DNA of 45,446 bases from assembly GCA_964386865.1 (NCBI GenBank), contig CAYLUN010000047.1, positions 1-45,446 on the forward strand. The letters are read 5' to 3'. The stretch comes from CAYLUN01 sp964386865 (lineage in GTDB: Bacteria > Verrucomicrobiota > Kiritimatiellia > RFP12 > UBA1067). This document shows, piece after piece, positions 1 to 8,652 of the stretch. Within the stretch, counting starts at the first letter, position 1. Each line of letters opens with the position of its first letter. Under the pieces are notes generated by a model that saw only the letters and a program-made list of their open reading frames with translations, ran no database searches and was not told the DNA's origin. A program made the position numbers and the translations under genes.

Positions 1-3000
1 CGCAGAGCGTGGCGTATGGCGGGGCGGCGGTCGCGCCGGAGGTGCAGGCGGAACAGGGTTGGGCCTTCGAGGGCTGGGACGCGGCGTTCGGCTGCGTGAC
101 GAATGCGCTGACCGTGCAGGCGTTGTACACGCCGCAGGTGGTGGTCGCCAACGTGACCGCCAGCCAGCGGCCGGGCACCAAGCTGGTGGACATCGGCTAC
201 GACCTCTATTACGGCGGCACGAACGCGCTGACCGTCGGCGTGGCGGTCTCGAACGCGGCAGGCGTGGTGTCGGCCTCGACATTCTCGGGTGACATCGGCG
301 CGGGCGTGACGAACGGCACGGGACGACGCATCGTCTGGGACGCGGGCGCGGATCAGAACGGGCTCGTGCTGACGGGGCTTTGCGTGCGGGTCGAGGCGAC
401 GGAGAGTGGCGCATCGGCTGGTACGTGCCTTGACCTCGACTCCCGCGACTACACGACTACAATCGACTCCGCGCACGGATCGCCGACGCCAGCGGTCGGG
501 CTGCATACGAACTACTGCTGGCGTTCGACCGTGACGTGCGCGGTGCTGGGGATCGCGAGCGAAGGCGGAACGAATTGGACGTGCGTAGGGTGGACGGGGA
601 CGGGAAGCATCCCGCTGGGAGGCAACACGACGAGCGTTACTGCGCTTCTGACGAATTTGGCATCGTCAGTGACGTGGAACTGGACGGTAGCATCTATCGA
701 CACTGATGTGGATGGCATGGATGACCGATTTGAACGGCAGATCATTGACGCGGACACAAGTGACCGCTTGATGACCCTAGCGGATGTGTTGCCGGGAGAT
801 GATTTTGACCACGACGGACGCTCAAATGCTGAGGAGGAAGACGATGGTACTGATCCCGCGAATGCGGGAAGTACGCTCGGGCTTGTAGCCTTCTACCCAT
901 TCACAGGAAACGCCCGCGACGCGAGCGGCCGCGGATACCATGGAGTTGCTTACGGTGCCTCACTGAGAACGAATCGGTTCGGGGATCAAAACAGCGCGTA
1001 CGCATTTGACGGAGTAAACGACTATATCGATGTGGGGAATCCAACAGGAAACAACCCGGCGCAACTCACGCAGTGCGCATGGGTACTGGTAGAGTCGGCC
1101 CAACCATATGACCACGCAGTCATCATGACCAAGCGCAATGCAAATAATGGTTGCGATTGGCCATTGATGAGAGTTGCGCAAAGTGGCACGAACGTAATTG
1201 CGGGGACAGGCGTCGACGACTGGTCGTATATCAGTTACGTATGGGGTTCAAGCAATATTGCCGATGGAGGCTGGCACTTACTATGCGTGACCAAGAACGG
1301 TGCTACGTTCAGCTTGTATGTTGATGGCGCTCGTCAGGGAGTTCTCGTGGATGCGCACGATTGTGGCGGTTCGCCCCTAAATATGCTGATTGGATATCAT
1401 GGAGCTTGGAACAGCTACTTCAAAGGCAGCATCGATGACGTTCGGCTCTACAACCGTGCGCTCGGTTCAGACGAGATTGCCGGGCTTTTTGATGGCAACG
1501 AAGCTCTCCATCTTACAGTCGAAACTGCATACGGTCTACCGATCCCAGCAGCAGGCTCTCACATTTATGCCCCAGATTCTGTTGTCACATGTTGTGTCGA
1601 AAGTGCCGTGTCGCAAGGTCATACGAACCAAGTCTGTACCGGGTGGATTGGAACAGGCAGTGTGCCATCGACCGGCAGCACGACAAACGTGACCTTTGTT
1701 ATCACCAACAACTCCACCATCGCCTGGCAGTGGGCAACGGAATACTGGATCGCGGCCGGGACGGGCGGCGGCGGGGCGGTGACGGGCGGGGGCGAGTGGG
1801 TGGCGCCGGGCGGATACGTGGTGCTGACGGCGACGCCGGAGGCGGGGTGCCGGTTCTGGAGGTGGACGGACGGGGCGGGGAATGTCTTGGGTGAGAATAG
1901 CGTCTACACGAACTGGGCCGCAGGGGCCGTGACGGTGATCGGATACTTCTTGCCGTTGCCGGTCGCGGCGATCGATACGGTGGAGCCGTCGAGCCCGGCG
2001 GAAGGTGCGGATATCGCGCTGGCCGGCCACGGCAGCGGCGAGTATGCGGTCGACGGTTACTGCTGGTCGGTCGAGCGTCTGGTCGACGGCGTGCCGGACG
2101 GGCAGGCGCGGGCGTTCTGCTGGTCGCAGTCGGCTGTGACGCGGCTGCCGGCGGGCGCGTGGCGGATCTCGCTGCAGGTGTGCGACGCGATGGGGAGCTG
2201 GTCCGCGCCGGTCACGCGCGACGTGACGGTTGCGAGCGCGGCGACGCTGAGCGACCTGCAGGTCTCGCGCGGGGACGTGCGAGTTCTCAGGCTCGATGGA
2301 GTCGCTGGTGTCGGGGGAGTCGAAGAAGTCGACCTCGCCAACGTCGCGACCGGCCAGACCGTGCGCGTGGTTGTCGCAGTCCACAACACCGGCTCGGCGG
2401 AGACGCCGGGGCCGGTGCGGGTGACGCTGTACGAGGGCTTCGGGCCGACGAACCTCGCGAGCCAGATCCCTGCGGCGCTGACGGTTGTGGCCACGGGCAC
2501 GGTCGCGCAGGTGGCGGCGGGCGGCGTGGAGACGGTGTCGCTGCCCTGGACCGTGACGGGAGCGGACGGCCAGCGGACCCTGACGGTCGTGGCGGAGTAT
2601 GCCGCGAACTATGAGACAGCGGTGTCGAACGGCGCGCACGGCCTGAGCGCGACGCTGCCGGTGACCGAACGCACGCTGGACAACAACCTTGCGAGCGCGA
2701 TGGTGACGGTCGGTGACCTCGCGTTGCCGCCGGACCTGCTCAACGTGACCGTGCAGGCCGGAACGATGGTTGCGGGCCGGGCCGGTACGGTCAGCGGCCG
2801 GGCGACGTACGGCTGGGGCCAGGCGTACCCAGTGCTGGGCGCGCTGGTCGAGGTGGAGATCGAGGGCGTGTCGTATGTGACCACCACCCGCTCGCCGGAC
2901 GGCAGCTTTGCGGTGGCAGTGACGGCCCCGGCCGTGGGCGGACACAGTGCGACGGCGCGGGTGTATGACGGGTTCGCGGTCGGGAGCGCGTCCTGCGCGT

Positions 3001-6000
3001 TCGCCTGCGTGCCCTACCCGGTCGGCGGCGGGGGAGGCGGAGGCGGCGGTGGCGGATACTGGCCTCCGGCTTCGCCGCCGGCGACCGCGCCGAACCTGAC
3101 GGTCGAGGCGGTGGCCGTGGGCGGGAGCGGCGTGTACGAGGCGGAGAGCAGCGTGCCGCACGCGCAGGCCGGCGGCAGCGTGTCCGTGCGGGCGCTGGTG
3201 CGGAACGGCAGCGGGTTTGCGTGCAACAACACGTTCGCGGTGGCGTTCGGCGTCGGCGGCCAGCCGCTGGGCATGGCGACGGTGGCGGGCGGGCTGGCCG
3301 CGAACGAGGCGCGCTGGGTCGAGGCGCCGACCAGCTGGCTGCCTGCGGCGGTCGGGGCGGTGTCGGTCACGGCCGAGGCGGACAGCGGCGGCGCGGTGGC
3401 TGAGATCAGCGAGTACGACAACGGCTGCTCGCAGGCTGTCGCGGTGCGCACGCCCAAGCCGGATCTGCGGCCCTACCGGATCGTGTGGAACGGCAGCGGG
3501 TGGGAGCGTGTCAGCGGGCTGAGCTGGACGCCGGCGGAGCCGGTGGCGGGCACGAACGTGCAGGTGTCGGTGTCGGTCTACAATTGCGGGACGCTGCCGA
3601 GCGTCGCGCCCTTCGCAGTCGCGCTCCTCTGTGACGGTGTCGCGGTCGCACAGGCAGCCGTCGCGGAGTCGATGGACGTCGGGGAGTCGAGGGAAGTCGC
3701 CCTGACCTGGCCCACCGCCGCCGTGCCGCCCGGCAGCCACACGCTCGAGGTCAGAGTGGACGTTGTGGGCGAGGTGGAAGAAGACTACGAGAACAACAAC
3801 GCCACAGCCGTCTCGGTGCGGCTCTACTCGGACACGTGGAGCGTCCGGCCGTACGACGTGACGGTCTCGCCGTATCCGACGGTCGGAGCGACCTGCACGC
3901 TGACCGCGCGCGTCCGCAACGACGGCGGCGCGGCGTATCCGGGCGGCGCGGCCGCGTTTTACGTGGAGAGCCCGGCGCGCGCGCCGCTCGGCGAGGGCGC
4001 GGTGGGGGCGCTGGCGGCGAAAGGCGGCGAGGGCAGTTCGGCGGGGGTGAGCTGGACGCCGGAGGCGACCGGGCCGGTGCGCGTCTATGTGAACGTGGCG
4101 GGTCAGGTCTACTCGGAGGTGTTCAACGTGGGCGAGATCCCGCCGGACCTGCGCGTGCTGTCGGAGGATCTCGCGCTGGAGCCCGGTTCGCCGAGGGTCG
4201 GGGATGACGTGCGGGTGCGCGCGTCGGTGCGCAACGCGAGCGCGTCGGTCGCGGCGTCGAACGTGTGCGCGGTTTTCGAGATTGCGGTGGGCGGGGGCGT
4301 GTACGCGCCGCTGGGCGCGCCGCGGTGGATCGGCGCGCTGGCGCCGGGCGAGAGCCGGACGGTGGATGCGGGCGCGGTGTTGCCGGAGGTTGGGCGCGGG
4401 ATCTACCTTGTGCGCGTGTCGCTCGATGCGGCGGGCCAGGGCGACGTGGACGACGGCGACAACGCGGCCACGCGTAGCTTCGGCGTGGGGCTGCCGGTGG
4501 CGGACGCGGGCGCGGACCGGTGGTGCGTGCTGGGCGAGACGCTGACGCTGGACGGCGGGGGCAGCTCGAACGCGTCCAATTACTTCTGGCGCGTGGCCAA
4601 CAGGCCGTCGGGCAGTGTGGCGGAGTTGGCCGGTGCGGAGACGGCGACGCCTGCGTTCACGCCGGACAGCGGCGGAAACTACCGTATTGCGCTGATGGTC
4701 AGCGCGGGCGGTGTGACGAGTGCGCCCAACGAGGTGGCGGTGTGCGTGACGGGCGTCGTGATCACGGCCAGCGCGGGCGCGCACGGCTCGGTGGCGCCGT
4801 CCGGGGCGGTGGTCGCGGCGACCGGGAGCAGGCCAGTGTTCGCGCTGACGCCGGAGCCGGGTTACCGGGTGGCGGAGGTGAAGGTGGACGGGGCGGACGT
4901 TACGGCCGACACGGAGGTCGTCCCTCCAGGGGCGGGTTCGACAGTCCGGTACACCTTTGCGCCGGTGTTCCTGAACCATACGCTGGAAGCGAGTTTCGCG
5001 GCGGCGAGCAACACGCTGACGGTGGTGTCGGCGCACGGCGCGGCGGAGCCGGCGGCGGGGACGCACACGTACGCGTGGGGCACGCTGGTCGCGAGTCGCG
5101 TGTCGCTGGTCGAAACTCTCGGCGCGACCCAGTACGTGTGCCTCGGGTGGAGCGGGACGGGAAGCCTAGCGCCTCACGGCGCCACTACAAACACAAGCGC
5201 CACCCTGACGAACGACTCCAGCGTCGTCTGGCAGTGGGCGACGAACCACTGGCTGGGTGTCGCTGTGAGCGGGTCGGGGTCGGTGGCGGGCGTGACCGGG
5301 TTCCTGCCGGCGGGCGGCGAGTCGGCGCTCGAAGCGAGGGCGGGCGAGGGTTTCGTGTTCGCCGGGTGGGCGGGCGATCTGGCGGGATGCGCGGTACACG
5401 CGGGCATTGTTACGGCTCGAATGGATCGGGCGCGGATATTGGCGGCGGGCTTCCGTCCGCTGCCGGTGACCGGGCTCGCGGCGCAGGTGGCGGATCTGGA
5501 GACGGTTCGGTTGGCGTGGGGCTACGCCGGGCTGGCGTCGGCGCTCTTCCGGGTCGAGCGGCAGACGGACGGCGGGGCGTGGCAGCCGCTGGGGACGGTC
5601 GCGGGGCTGGCTTGCGAGGATGGCACGGTTGCCGAGGGGCAGAGCCTGCGCTACCGCGTGACGGCGCTCGTGGGGCCGTTTGAGTCGGAGGGCCGAGAGG
5701 CCGTGGCCGTGGTGCCGCGCCTGCCGGCGGTTCCGACGGGCCTGGCGGCGGCGGCGGTGTCGCCGGCCGAGGTGGCGGTGTCCTGGAGCGCCGCGGCGCG
5801 CGCGGCGGGCTACGAGGTGCAGCGGCGGACGCTGCCGCTCGGCGAGTGGGCCGCGGTGGCCGCGCTCGGCGACGTGACCGCGTGGGCGGATGTCGCGGTC
5901 GCGGCCGGCGGGCGCTACGGCTACCGCGTGCGCGGCGTGAACGCGGCGGGAATGTCCGCGTTCTGTCCGGAGGTGACCGTGGAGGTTCCGCCGCCGGTGG

Positions 6001-8306
6001 GCGTGCAGGGCCGCAGCCTGCAGGTGACGAACGCGGCTGTCACGGTGTCGGGCGTGGCGCTGGCGCCGGGCGGCGCGGCGCTGTGCGGCGCGGAGGTCGG
6101 CGGCGCGTTCGACGCGCGGCTGTCGAATCCGGCCGGCGACCGCTCGCAGCACCGCGTGGTGGCGGGCCTGCGAGGCACCAACGGCGTGGCGGCCGGGACG
6201 GCTGTGGAGATCAACGAGCTGACCGGGACGCCGGCGGAGCCGCCCGTGTGGGTGGCCGGGGTCGAGCTGCCGGAAGGGCTGCGCCTGCCGTCGGAGCCGG
6301 GCGCGTATGTGCTGTGGATCGAGAGCTATTTGGGTGCGGCCGAGCCGCGCGAGGCGTTCGCGGCTGCGACGCGTGTGCAGGAGACGCCGCTGGCGCGCGC
6401 GGTGTGCGCGTTCGCGGCGGCGGCGCCGGCGGCGGGCGACGTCTACGTGGCGTTTGGCGCGGTGGCGGAGCGGGCGGGGAGGACGGTCGAGGTTCCGCTC
6501 ACGGTGGGCGCGCTGGGCGGCGAGAACGCGTTCAGCTTCAGCCTGGTCTACGACCCTGCGAAGCTCGCGCTGCTGACGTTCAAGACCGAGGGCGAGGCGG
6601 GCGAGTCCTATCTGGAGGTCAACGACAGGACGGAGGGCGCGGTGGGCGTCGTGATGCTGATGCCGCTGGGGGAGGGTCTGTCGCCGGGCGTGCAGCCGCT
6701 GGCGACCGCCAAGTTCCTGGTTCGGGAGCCGGGCGTTTCCGGCGAGCGGCTCGCGGTGGCGTTCGGCGACGCGCCCACCGTGCGGCTGGTCACGGACGCC
6801 TATGCCAATGAGCTGCCCCACGTGTGGGTCGGCGGCGCCGTGACGGTGGCCGCGCCGGGCTACGAGGCGGACGTGAGCCCGCGCGGGCGGTGGGACGACC
6901 GGGTGAACGACAAGGACCGGGCGCAGGTCATGCGCTTCGCGAGCGGGCTTGACACGCCGGCGCCGGGCGACGAGTTCCAGCGCGCGGACTGCGCGCCGAT
7001 CGGCACGCGCGGAGACGGCCGGGTGGATGTGCGCGACGCGGTGATCGCGACGCGTTATGCGGGCGGCGTCGAGCCGCTGAAAGAGGCGGGCGGCCCGGCC
7101 GCTCCGCTGGGCGCGGCGGCGGTGCCGTGGACGGTCGTGGGCGGAGCGCTCACGCTGCAGGGGGCTACTGGCGGAGCGCCTGTGCCACGGCTGGAGCAGT
7201 TGCTGGCGTCCGGGCTGGCCGGGCTGATTCGGCTGGACGCGAGCTACGGCGAGCGAGGCGGGGTGCTGGAGGTTCCGGTCACGGTCGTGTCAGGCGGCAA
7301 CATCGAAGGCGCGAGCTTCAGCGTGCGGTTCGATCCGGATCAGCTATCGTTCCTGGAGGCCGTGCCGGCGGCGGCGTGTTCCAACGCGCTGTGCGTCGTG
7401 AACGGGGCGGCGGCCGCGGCGGGGACGGTGGGCTACATCTTCCGCATGCCGCCGGGGCAGCCGCTGAAGGCGGGGTCGGTGGCGGTGCTGACGCTGCGCT
7501 ACCGGGTGGCGCAGGCGGCAGGCGACGCGGTCACGCTGATCGACTTCGCGGCCGAGCCGACCGCGGTCATCCTGTCGGACCGCACCGGCGGGTCGGTCAG
7601 CGCCAGCGTGCAGGGGGCGAGCGTGTATCTGCTGCCTGTCGTGGCGGAGGGCGTGCCGGAGGCGGTCGGCGACTTGGCGGCGGCGCCTGAAGGCGGGACG
7701 CGCGTGCGGCTGACGTGGAGCGGCGTGGCGGACGCGACGGGGTATGCGCTGTACCGCAGGAGCGACCGCGAGAACTGGGGGCTGCTGGCTGAGCTAGCGG
7801 CCGATCGGCGTGGCTATGTGGACAGCGGGCTTGAGCCTGGCATGGAATACGCGTACCGCATCGCGGCGGTGAACGCGGCCGGGGAAAGCAGCGGCGACCC
7901 GGTGCGGGTCACCCTCCCGACTCACTATCGTTATTGGGCGGACGTGCGTGTCGGCGTGTCGCAGGGCGAACCCGGCGACGATGCGGACGGCGACGGGATG
8001 GGCAACTATCTGGAGTACCTGATGGGCAGTGATCCCTCTATTCCCGAGGCCGGGCTGCTGCGAACGTGTTTCTCGGATATCTACGGCATGGGCGAGGAGT
8101 ACTTCACGTTATCCGTGGACGTCAACGATTGGGCACTGCCGTCGCTCGCCGTGGAGACGACGGACGATCTAAGGGCGGGGGCTTGGTCTGCAGCCGCGAT
8201 GGTCGGGAACGAAGTGAGTAACGGGGTGCGCCGTCTCGAATTCCGTTCTCAGTGGCCCCTGTCGGGCGCCTCCAGGCAGTTCATCAGGATTCAGGCCGTG
8301 CGTTGA
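1..8306 (+). CDS. Giant modular secreted/surface protein, 5'-truncated by the window
   Basis: The frame is open at the left edge, so only the last ~2,767 residues are visible; the first in-window start-like codon (GTG at 9) falls inside a repeat and is not the real start. Modules in order, by nucleotide: a Listeria/Bacteroides-type repeat (1-140); a ~75-residue GTGS-type repeat (470-690); a DxDxDG thrombospondin-3-like linker (700-870); a LamG/concanavalin-like domain (880-1490); a second GTGS repeat (1525-1750); several CARDB-like beta-sandwiches (about 2250-4480) interrupted by an 11-glycine linker (3024-3056); a PKD/K319-like domain (4490-4750); a third GTGS repeat (5029-5265); two FN3 domains (5460-5992); cohesin-like 1 (6420-6846); a dockerin-like segment (6862-7075); cohesin-like 2 (7215-7620); an FN3 domain (7645-7915); and a calcium-binding-type tail with DADGDG (about 7980). 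No transmembrane anchor or known sorting signal is seen at the C terminus. The likely role is extracellular adhesion or scaffolding; function is inferred from domains only. Confidence 0.9.
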   Translation, partial: QSVAYGGAAVAPEVQAEQGWAFEGWDAAFGCVTNALTVQALYTPQVVVANVTASQRPGTKLVDIGYDLYYGGTNALTVGVAVSNAAGVVSASTFSGDIGAGVTNGTGRRIVWDAGADQNGLVLTGLCVRVEATESGASAGTCLDLDSRDYTTTIDSAHGSPTPAVGLHTNYCWRSTVTCAVLGIASEGGTNWTCVGWTGTGSIPLGGNTTSVTALLTNLASSVTWNWTVASIDTDVDGMDDRFERQIIDADTSDRLMTLADVLPGDDFDHDGRSNAEEEDDGTDPANAGSTLGLVAFYPFTGNARDASGRGYHGVAYGASLRTNRFGDQNSAYAFDGVNDYIDVGNPTGNNPAQLTQCAWVLVESAQPYDHAVIMTKRNANNGCDWPLMRVAQSGTNVIAGTGVDDWSYISYVWGSSNIADGGWHLLCVTKNGATFSLYVDGARQGVLVDAHDCGGSPLNMLIGYHGAWNSYFKGSIDDVRLYNRALGSDEIAGLFDGNEALHLTVETAYGLPIPAAGSHIYAPDSVVTCCVESAVSQGHTNQVCTGWIGTGSVPSTGSTTNVTFVITNNSTIAWQWATEYWIAAGTGGGGAVTGGGEWVAPGGYVVLTATPEAGCRFWRWTDGAGNVLGENSVYTNWAAGAVTVIGYFLPLPVAAIDTVEPSSPAEGADIALAGHGSGEYAVDGYCWSVERLVDGVPDGQARAFCWSQSAVTRLPAGAWRISLQVCDAMGSWSAPVTRDVTVASAATLSDLQVSRGDVRVLRLDGVAGVGGVEEVDLANVATGQTVRVVVAVHNTGSAETPGPVRVTLYEGFGPTNLASQIPAALTVVATGTVAQVAAGGVETVSLPWTVTGADGQRTLTVVAEYAANYETAVSNGAHGLSATLPVTERTLDNNLASAMVTVGDLALPPDLLNVTVQAGTMVAGRAGTVSGRATYGWGQAYPVLGALVEVEIEGVSYVTTTRSPDGSFAVAVTAPAVGGHSATARVYDGFAVGSASCAFACVPYPVGGGGGGGGGGGYWPPASPPATAPNLTVEAVAVGGSGVYEAESSVPHAQAGGSVSVRALVRNGSGFACNNTFAVAFGVGGQPLGMATVAGGLAANEARWVEAPTSWLPAAVGAVSVTAEADSGGAVAEISEYDNGCSQAVAVRTPKPDLRPYRIVWNGSGWERVSGLSWTPAEPVAGTNVQVSVSVYNCGTLPSVAPFAVALLCDGVAVAQAAVAESMDVGESREVALTWPTAAVPPGSHTLEVRVDVVGEVEEDYENNNATAVSVRLYSDTWSVRPYDVTVSPYPTVGATCTLTARVRNDGGAAYPGGAAAFYVESPARAPLGEGAVGALAAKGGEGSSAGVSWTPEATGPVRVYVNVAGQVYSEVFNVGEIPPDLRVLSEDLALEPGSPRVGDDVRVRASVRNASASVAASNVCAVFEIAVGGGVYAPLGAPRWIGALAPGESRTVDAGAVLPEVGRGIYLVRVSLDAAGQGDVDDGDNAATRSFGVGLPVADAGADRWCVLGETLTLDGGGSSNASNYFWRVANRPSGSVAELAGAETATPAFTPDSGGNYRIALMVSAGGVTSAPNEVAVCVTGVVITASAGAHGSVAPSGAVVAATGSRPVFALTPEPGYRVAEVKVDGADVTADTEVVPPGAGSTVRYTFAPVFLNHTLEASFAAASNTLTVVSAHGAAEPAAGTHTYAWGTLVASRVSLVETLGATQYVCLGWSGTGSLAPHGATTNTSATLTNDSSVVWQWATNHWLGVAVSGSGSVAGVTGFLPAGGESALEARAGEGFVFAGWAGDLAGCAVHAGIVTARMDRARILAAGFRPLPVTGLAAQVADLETVRLAWGYAGLASALFRVERQTDGGAWQPLGTVAGLACEDGTVAEGQSLRYRVTALVGPFESEGREAVAVVPRLPAVPTGLAAAAVSPAEVAVSWSAAARAAGYEVQRRTLPLGEWAAVAALGDVTAWADVAVAAGGRYGYRVRGVNAAGMSAFCPEVTVEVPPPVGVQGRSLQVTNAAVTVSGVALAPGGAALCGAEVGGAFDARLSNPAGDRSQHRVVAGLRGTNGVAAGTAVEINELTGTPAEPPVWVAGVELPEGLRLPSEPGAYVLWIESYLGAAEPREAFAAATRVQETPLARAVCAFAAAAPAAGDVYVAFGAVAERAGRTVEVPLTVGALGGENAFSFSLVYDPAKLALLTFKTEGEAGESYLEVNDRTEGAVGVVMLMPLGEGLSPGVQPLATAKFLVREPGVSGERLAVAFGDAPTVRLVTDAYANELPHVWVGGAVTVAAPGYEADVSPRGRWDDRVNDKDRAQVMRFASGLDTPAPGDEFQRADCAPIGTRGDGRVDVRDAVIATRYAGGVEPLKEAGGPAAPLGAAAVPWTVVGGALTLQGATGGAPVPRLEQLLASGLAGLIRLDASYGERGGVLEVPVTVVSGGNIEGASFSVRFDPDQLSFLEAVPAAACSNALCVVNGAAAAAGTVGYIFRMPPGQPLKAGSVAVLTLRYRVAQAAGDAVTLIDFAAEPTAVILSDRTGGSVSASVQGASVYLLPVVAEGVPEAVGDLAAAPEGGTRVRLTWSGVADATGYALYRRSDRENWGLLAELAADRRGYVDSGLEPGMEYAYRIAAVNAAGESSGDPVRVTLPTHYRYWADVRVGVSQGEPGDDADGDGMGNYLEYLMGSDPSIPEAGLLRTCFSDIYGMGEEYFTLSVDVNDWALPSLAVETTDDLRAGAWSAAAMVGNEVSNGVRRLEFRSQWPLSGASRQFIRIQAVR

Positions 8307-8365
8307 GTTCTCACCGTTAACGGGTCTTCCATATCCGGACGTCGTGAAAGAGTATGCCGGGGCCG

Positions 8366-8394
8366 TTGACAGCGAAGTGGAAACTGGGTTTTAT
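8366..8394 (+). promoter_or_regulatory. Candidate sigma70-type promoter left of the integrated element
   Basis: A consensus -35 box TTGACA (8366-8371) is followed after 17 bp by TTTTAT (8389-8394), 4 of 6 to the -10 consensus. It lies in chromosomal DNA between the giant surface gene and the left att copy, and reads towards the integrase. Without the element it would read across the tRNA-Leu locus (antisense to the tRNA) towards the gene at 15128. Activity is inferred from sequence only. Nothing else is recognised in 8307-8463. Confidence 0.4.
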
Positions 8395-8463
8395 GGTGTG
8401 GGCGAGACGGGCGACTCAAATGGCGGAACCTGTATCTGAAAACACCAATAAAAACGAGAAATC

Positions 8464-8528
8464 TGGTGCCAGAGGGGGGACTCGAACCCCCACGACGGTT
8501 TAACCCGTCTGCGGATTTTAAGTCCGCT
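8464..8528 (-). repeat. Left att copy: displaced 3' part of tRNA-Leu (65-bp direct repeat)
   Basis: These 65 bases are identical to 14856-14920, the 3' portion of the intact tRNA-Leu gene from the anticodon arm to the encoded CCA. Here the 5' third of the tRNA is missing, since the next bases (from 8529) do not continue the D arm. This is therefore a tRNA remnant, expected when a tyrosine recombinase integrates into the 3' end of a tRNA gene. Confidence 0.93.
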
Positions 8529-8567
8529 AATAGTCACTAAATACAAGCCTAACTGCAATAACTGGTG

Positions 8568-8596
8568 TTCATATGATTATCAATCTTGCATCTAAT
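8568..8596 (+). promoter_or_regulatory. Candidate integrase promoter
   Basis: TTCATA (8568-8573) and TCTAAT (8591-8596) are separated by exactly 17 bp, matching 4 of 6 and 5 of 6 sigma70 consensus positions. It lies inside the element, 57 bp before the integrase start, and would give a leader of roughly 50 nt. It sits in an AT-rich stretch (8529-8650) that may also hold integrase-binding sites. Confidence 0.45.
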
Positions 8597-8652
8597 ACCC
8601 CAATAGTGCTACTCTACACCCGTAACGGCAAATCAGGGAAAGGCGGCACGAT

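Noticed and set aside
3024..3056. Eleven-glycine run as a possible phase-variable tract
   Set aside because: It is encoded by mixed GGC, GGG, GGA and GGT codons, so slippage is unlikely; it is a linker.
1536..5066. Antisense frame of 1,176 codons within the giant surface gene
   Set aside because: Arises from the extreme G/C bias at third positions; the product is Arg/His-rich with no domain, while the forward strand has clear domains.
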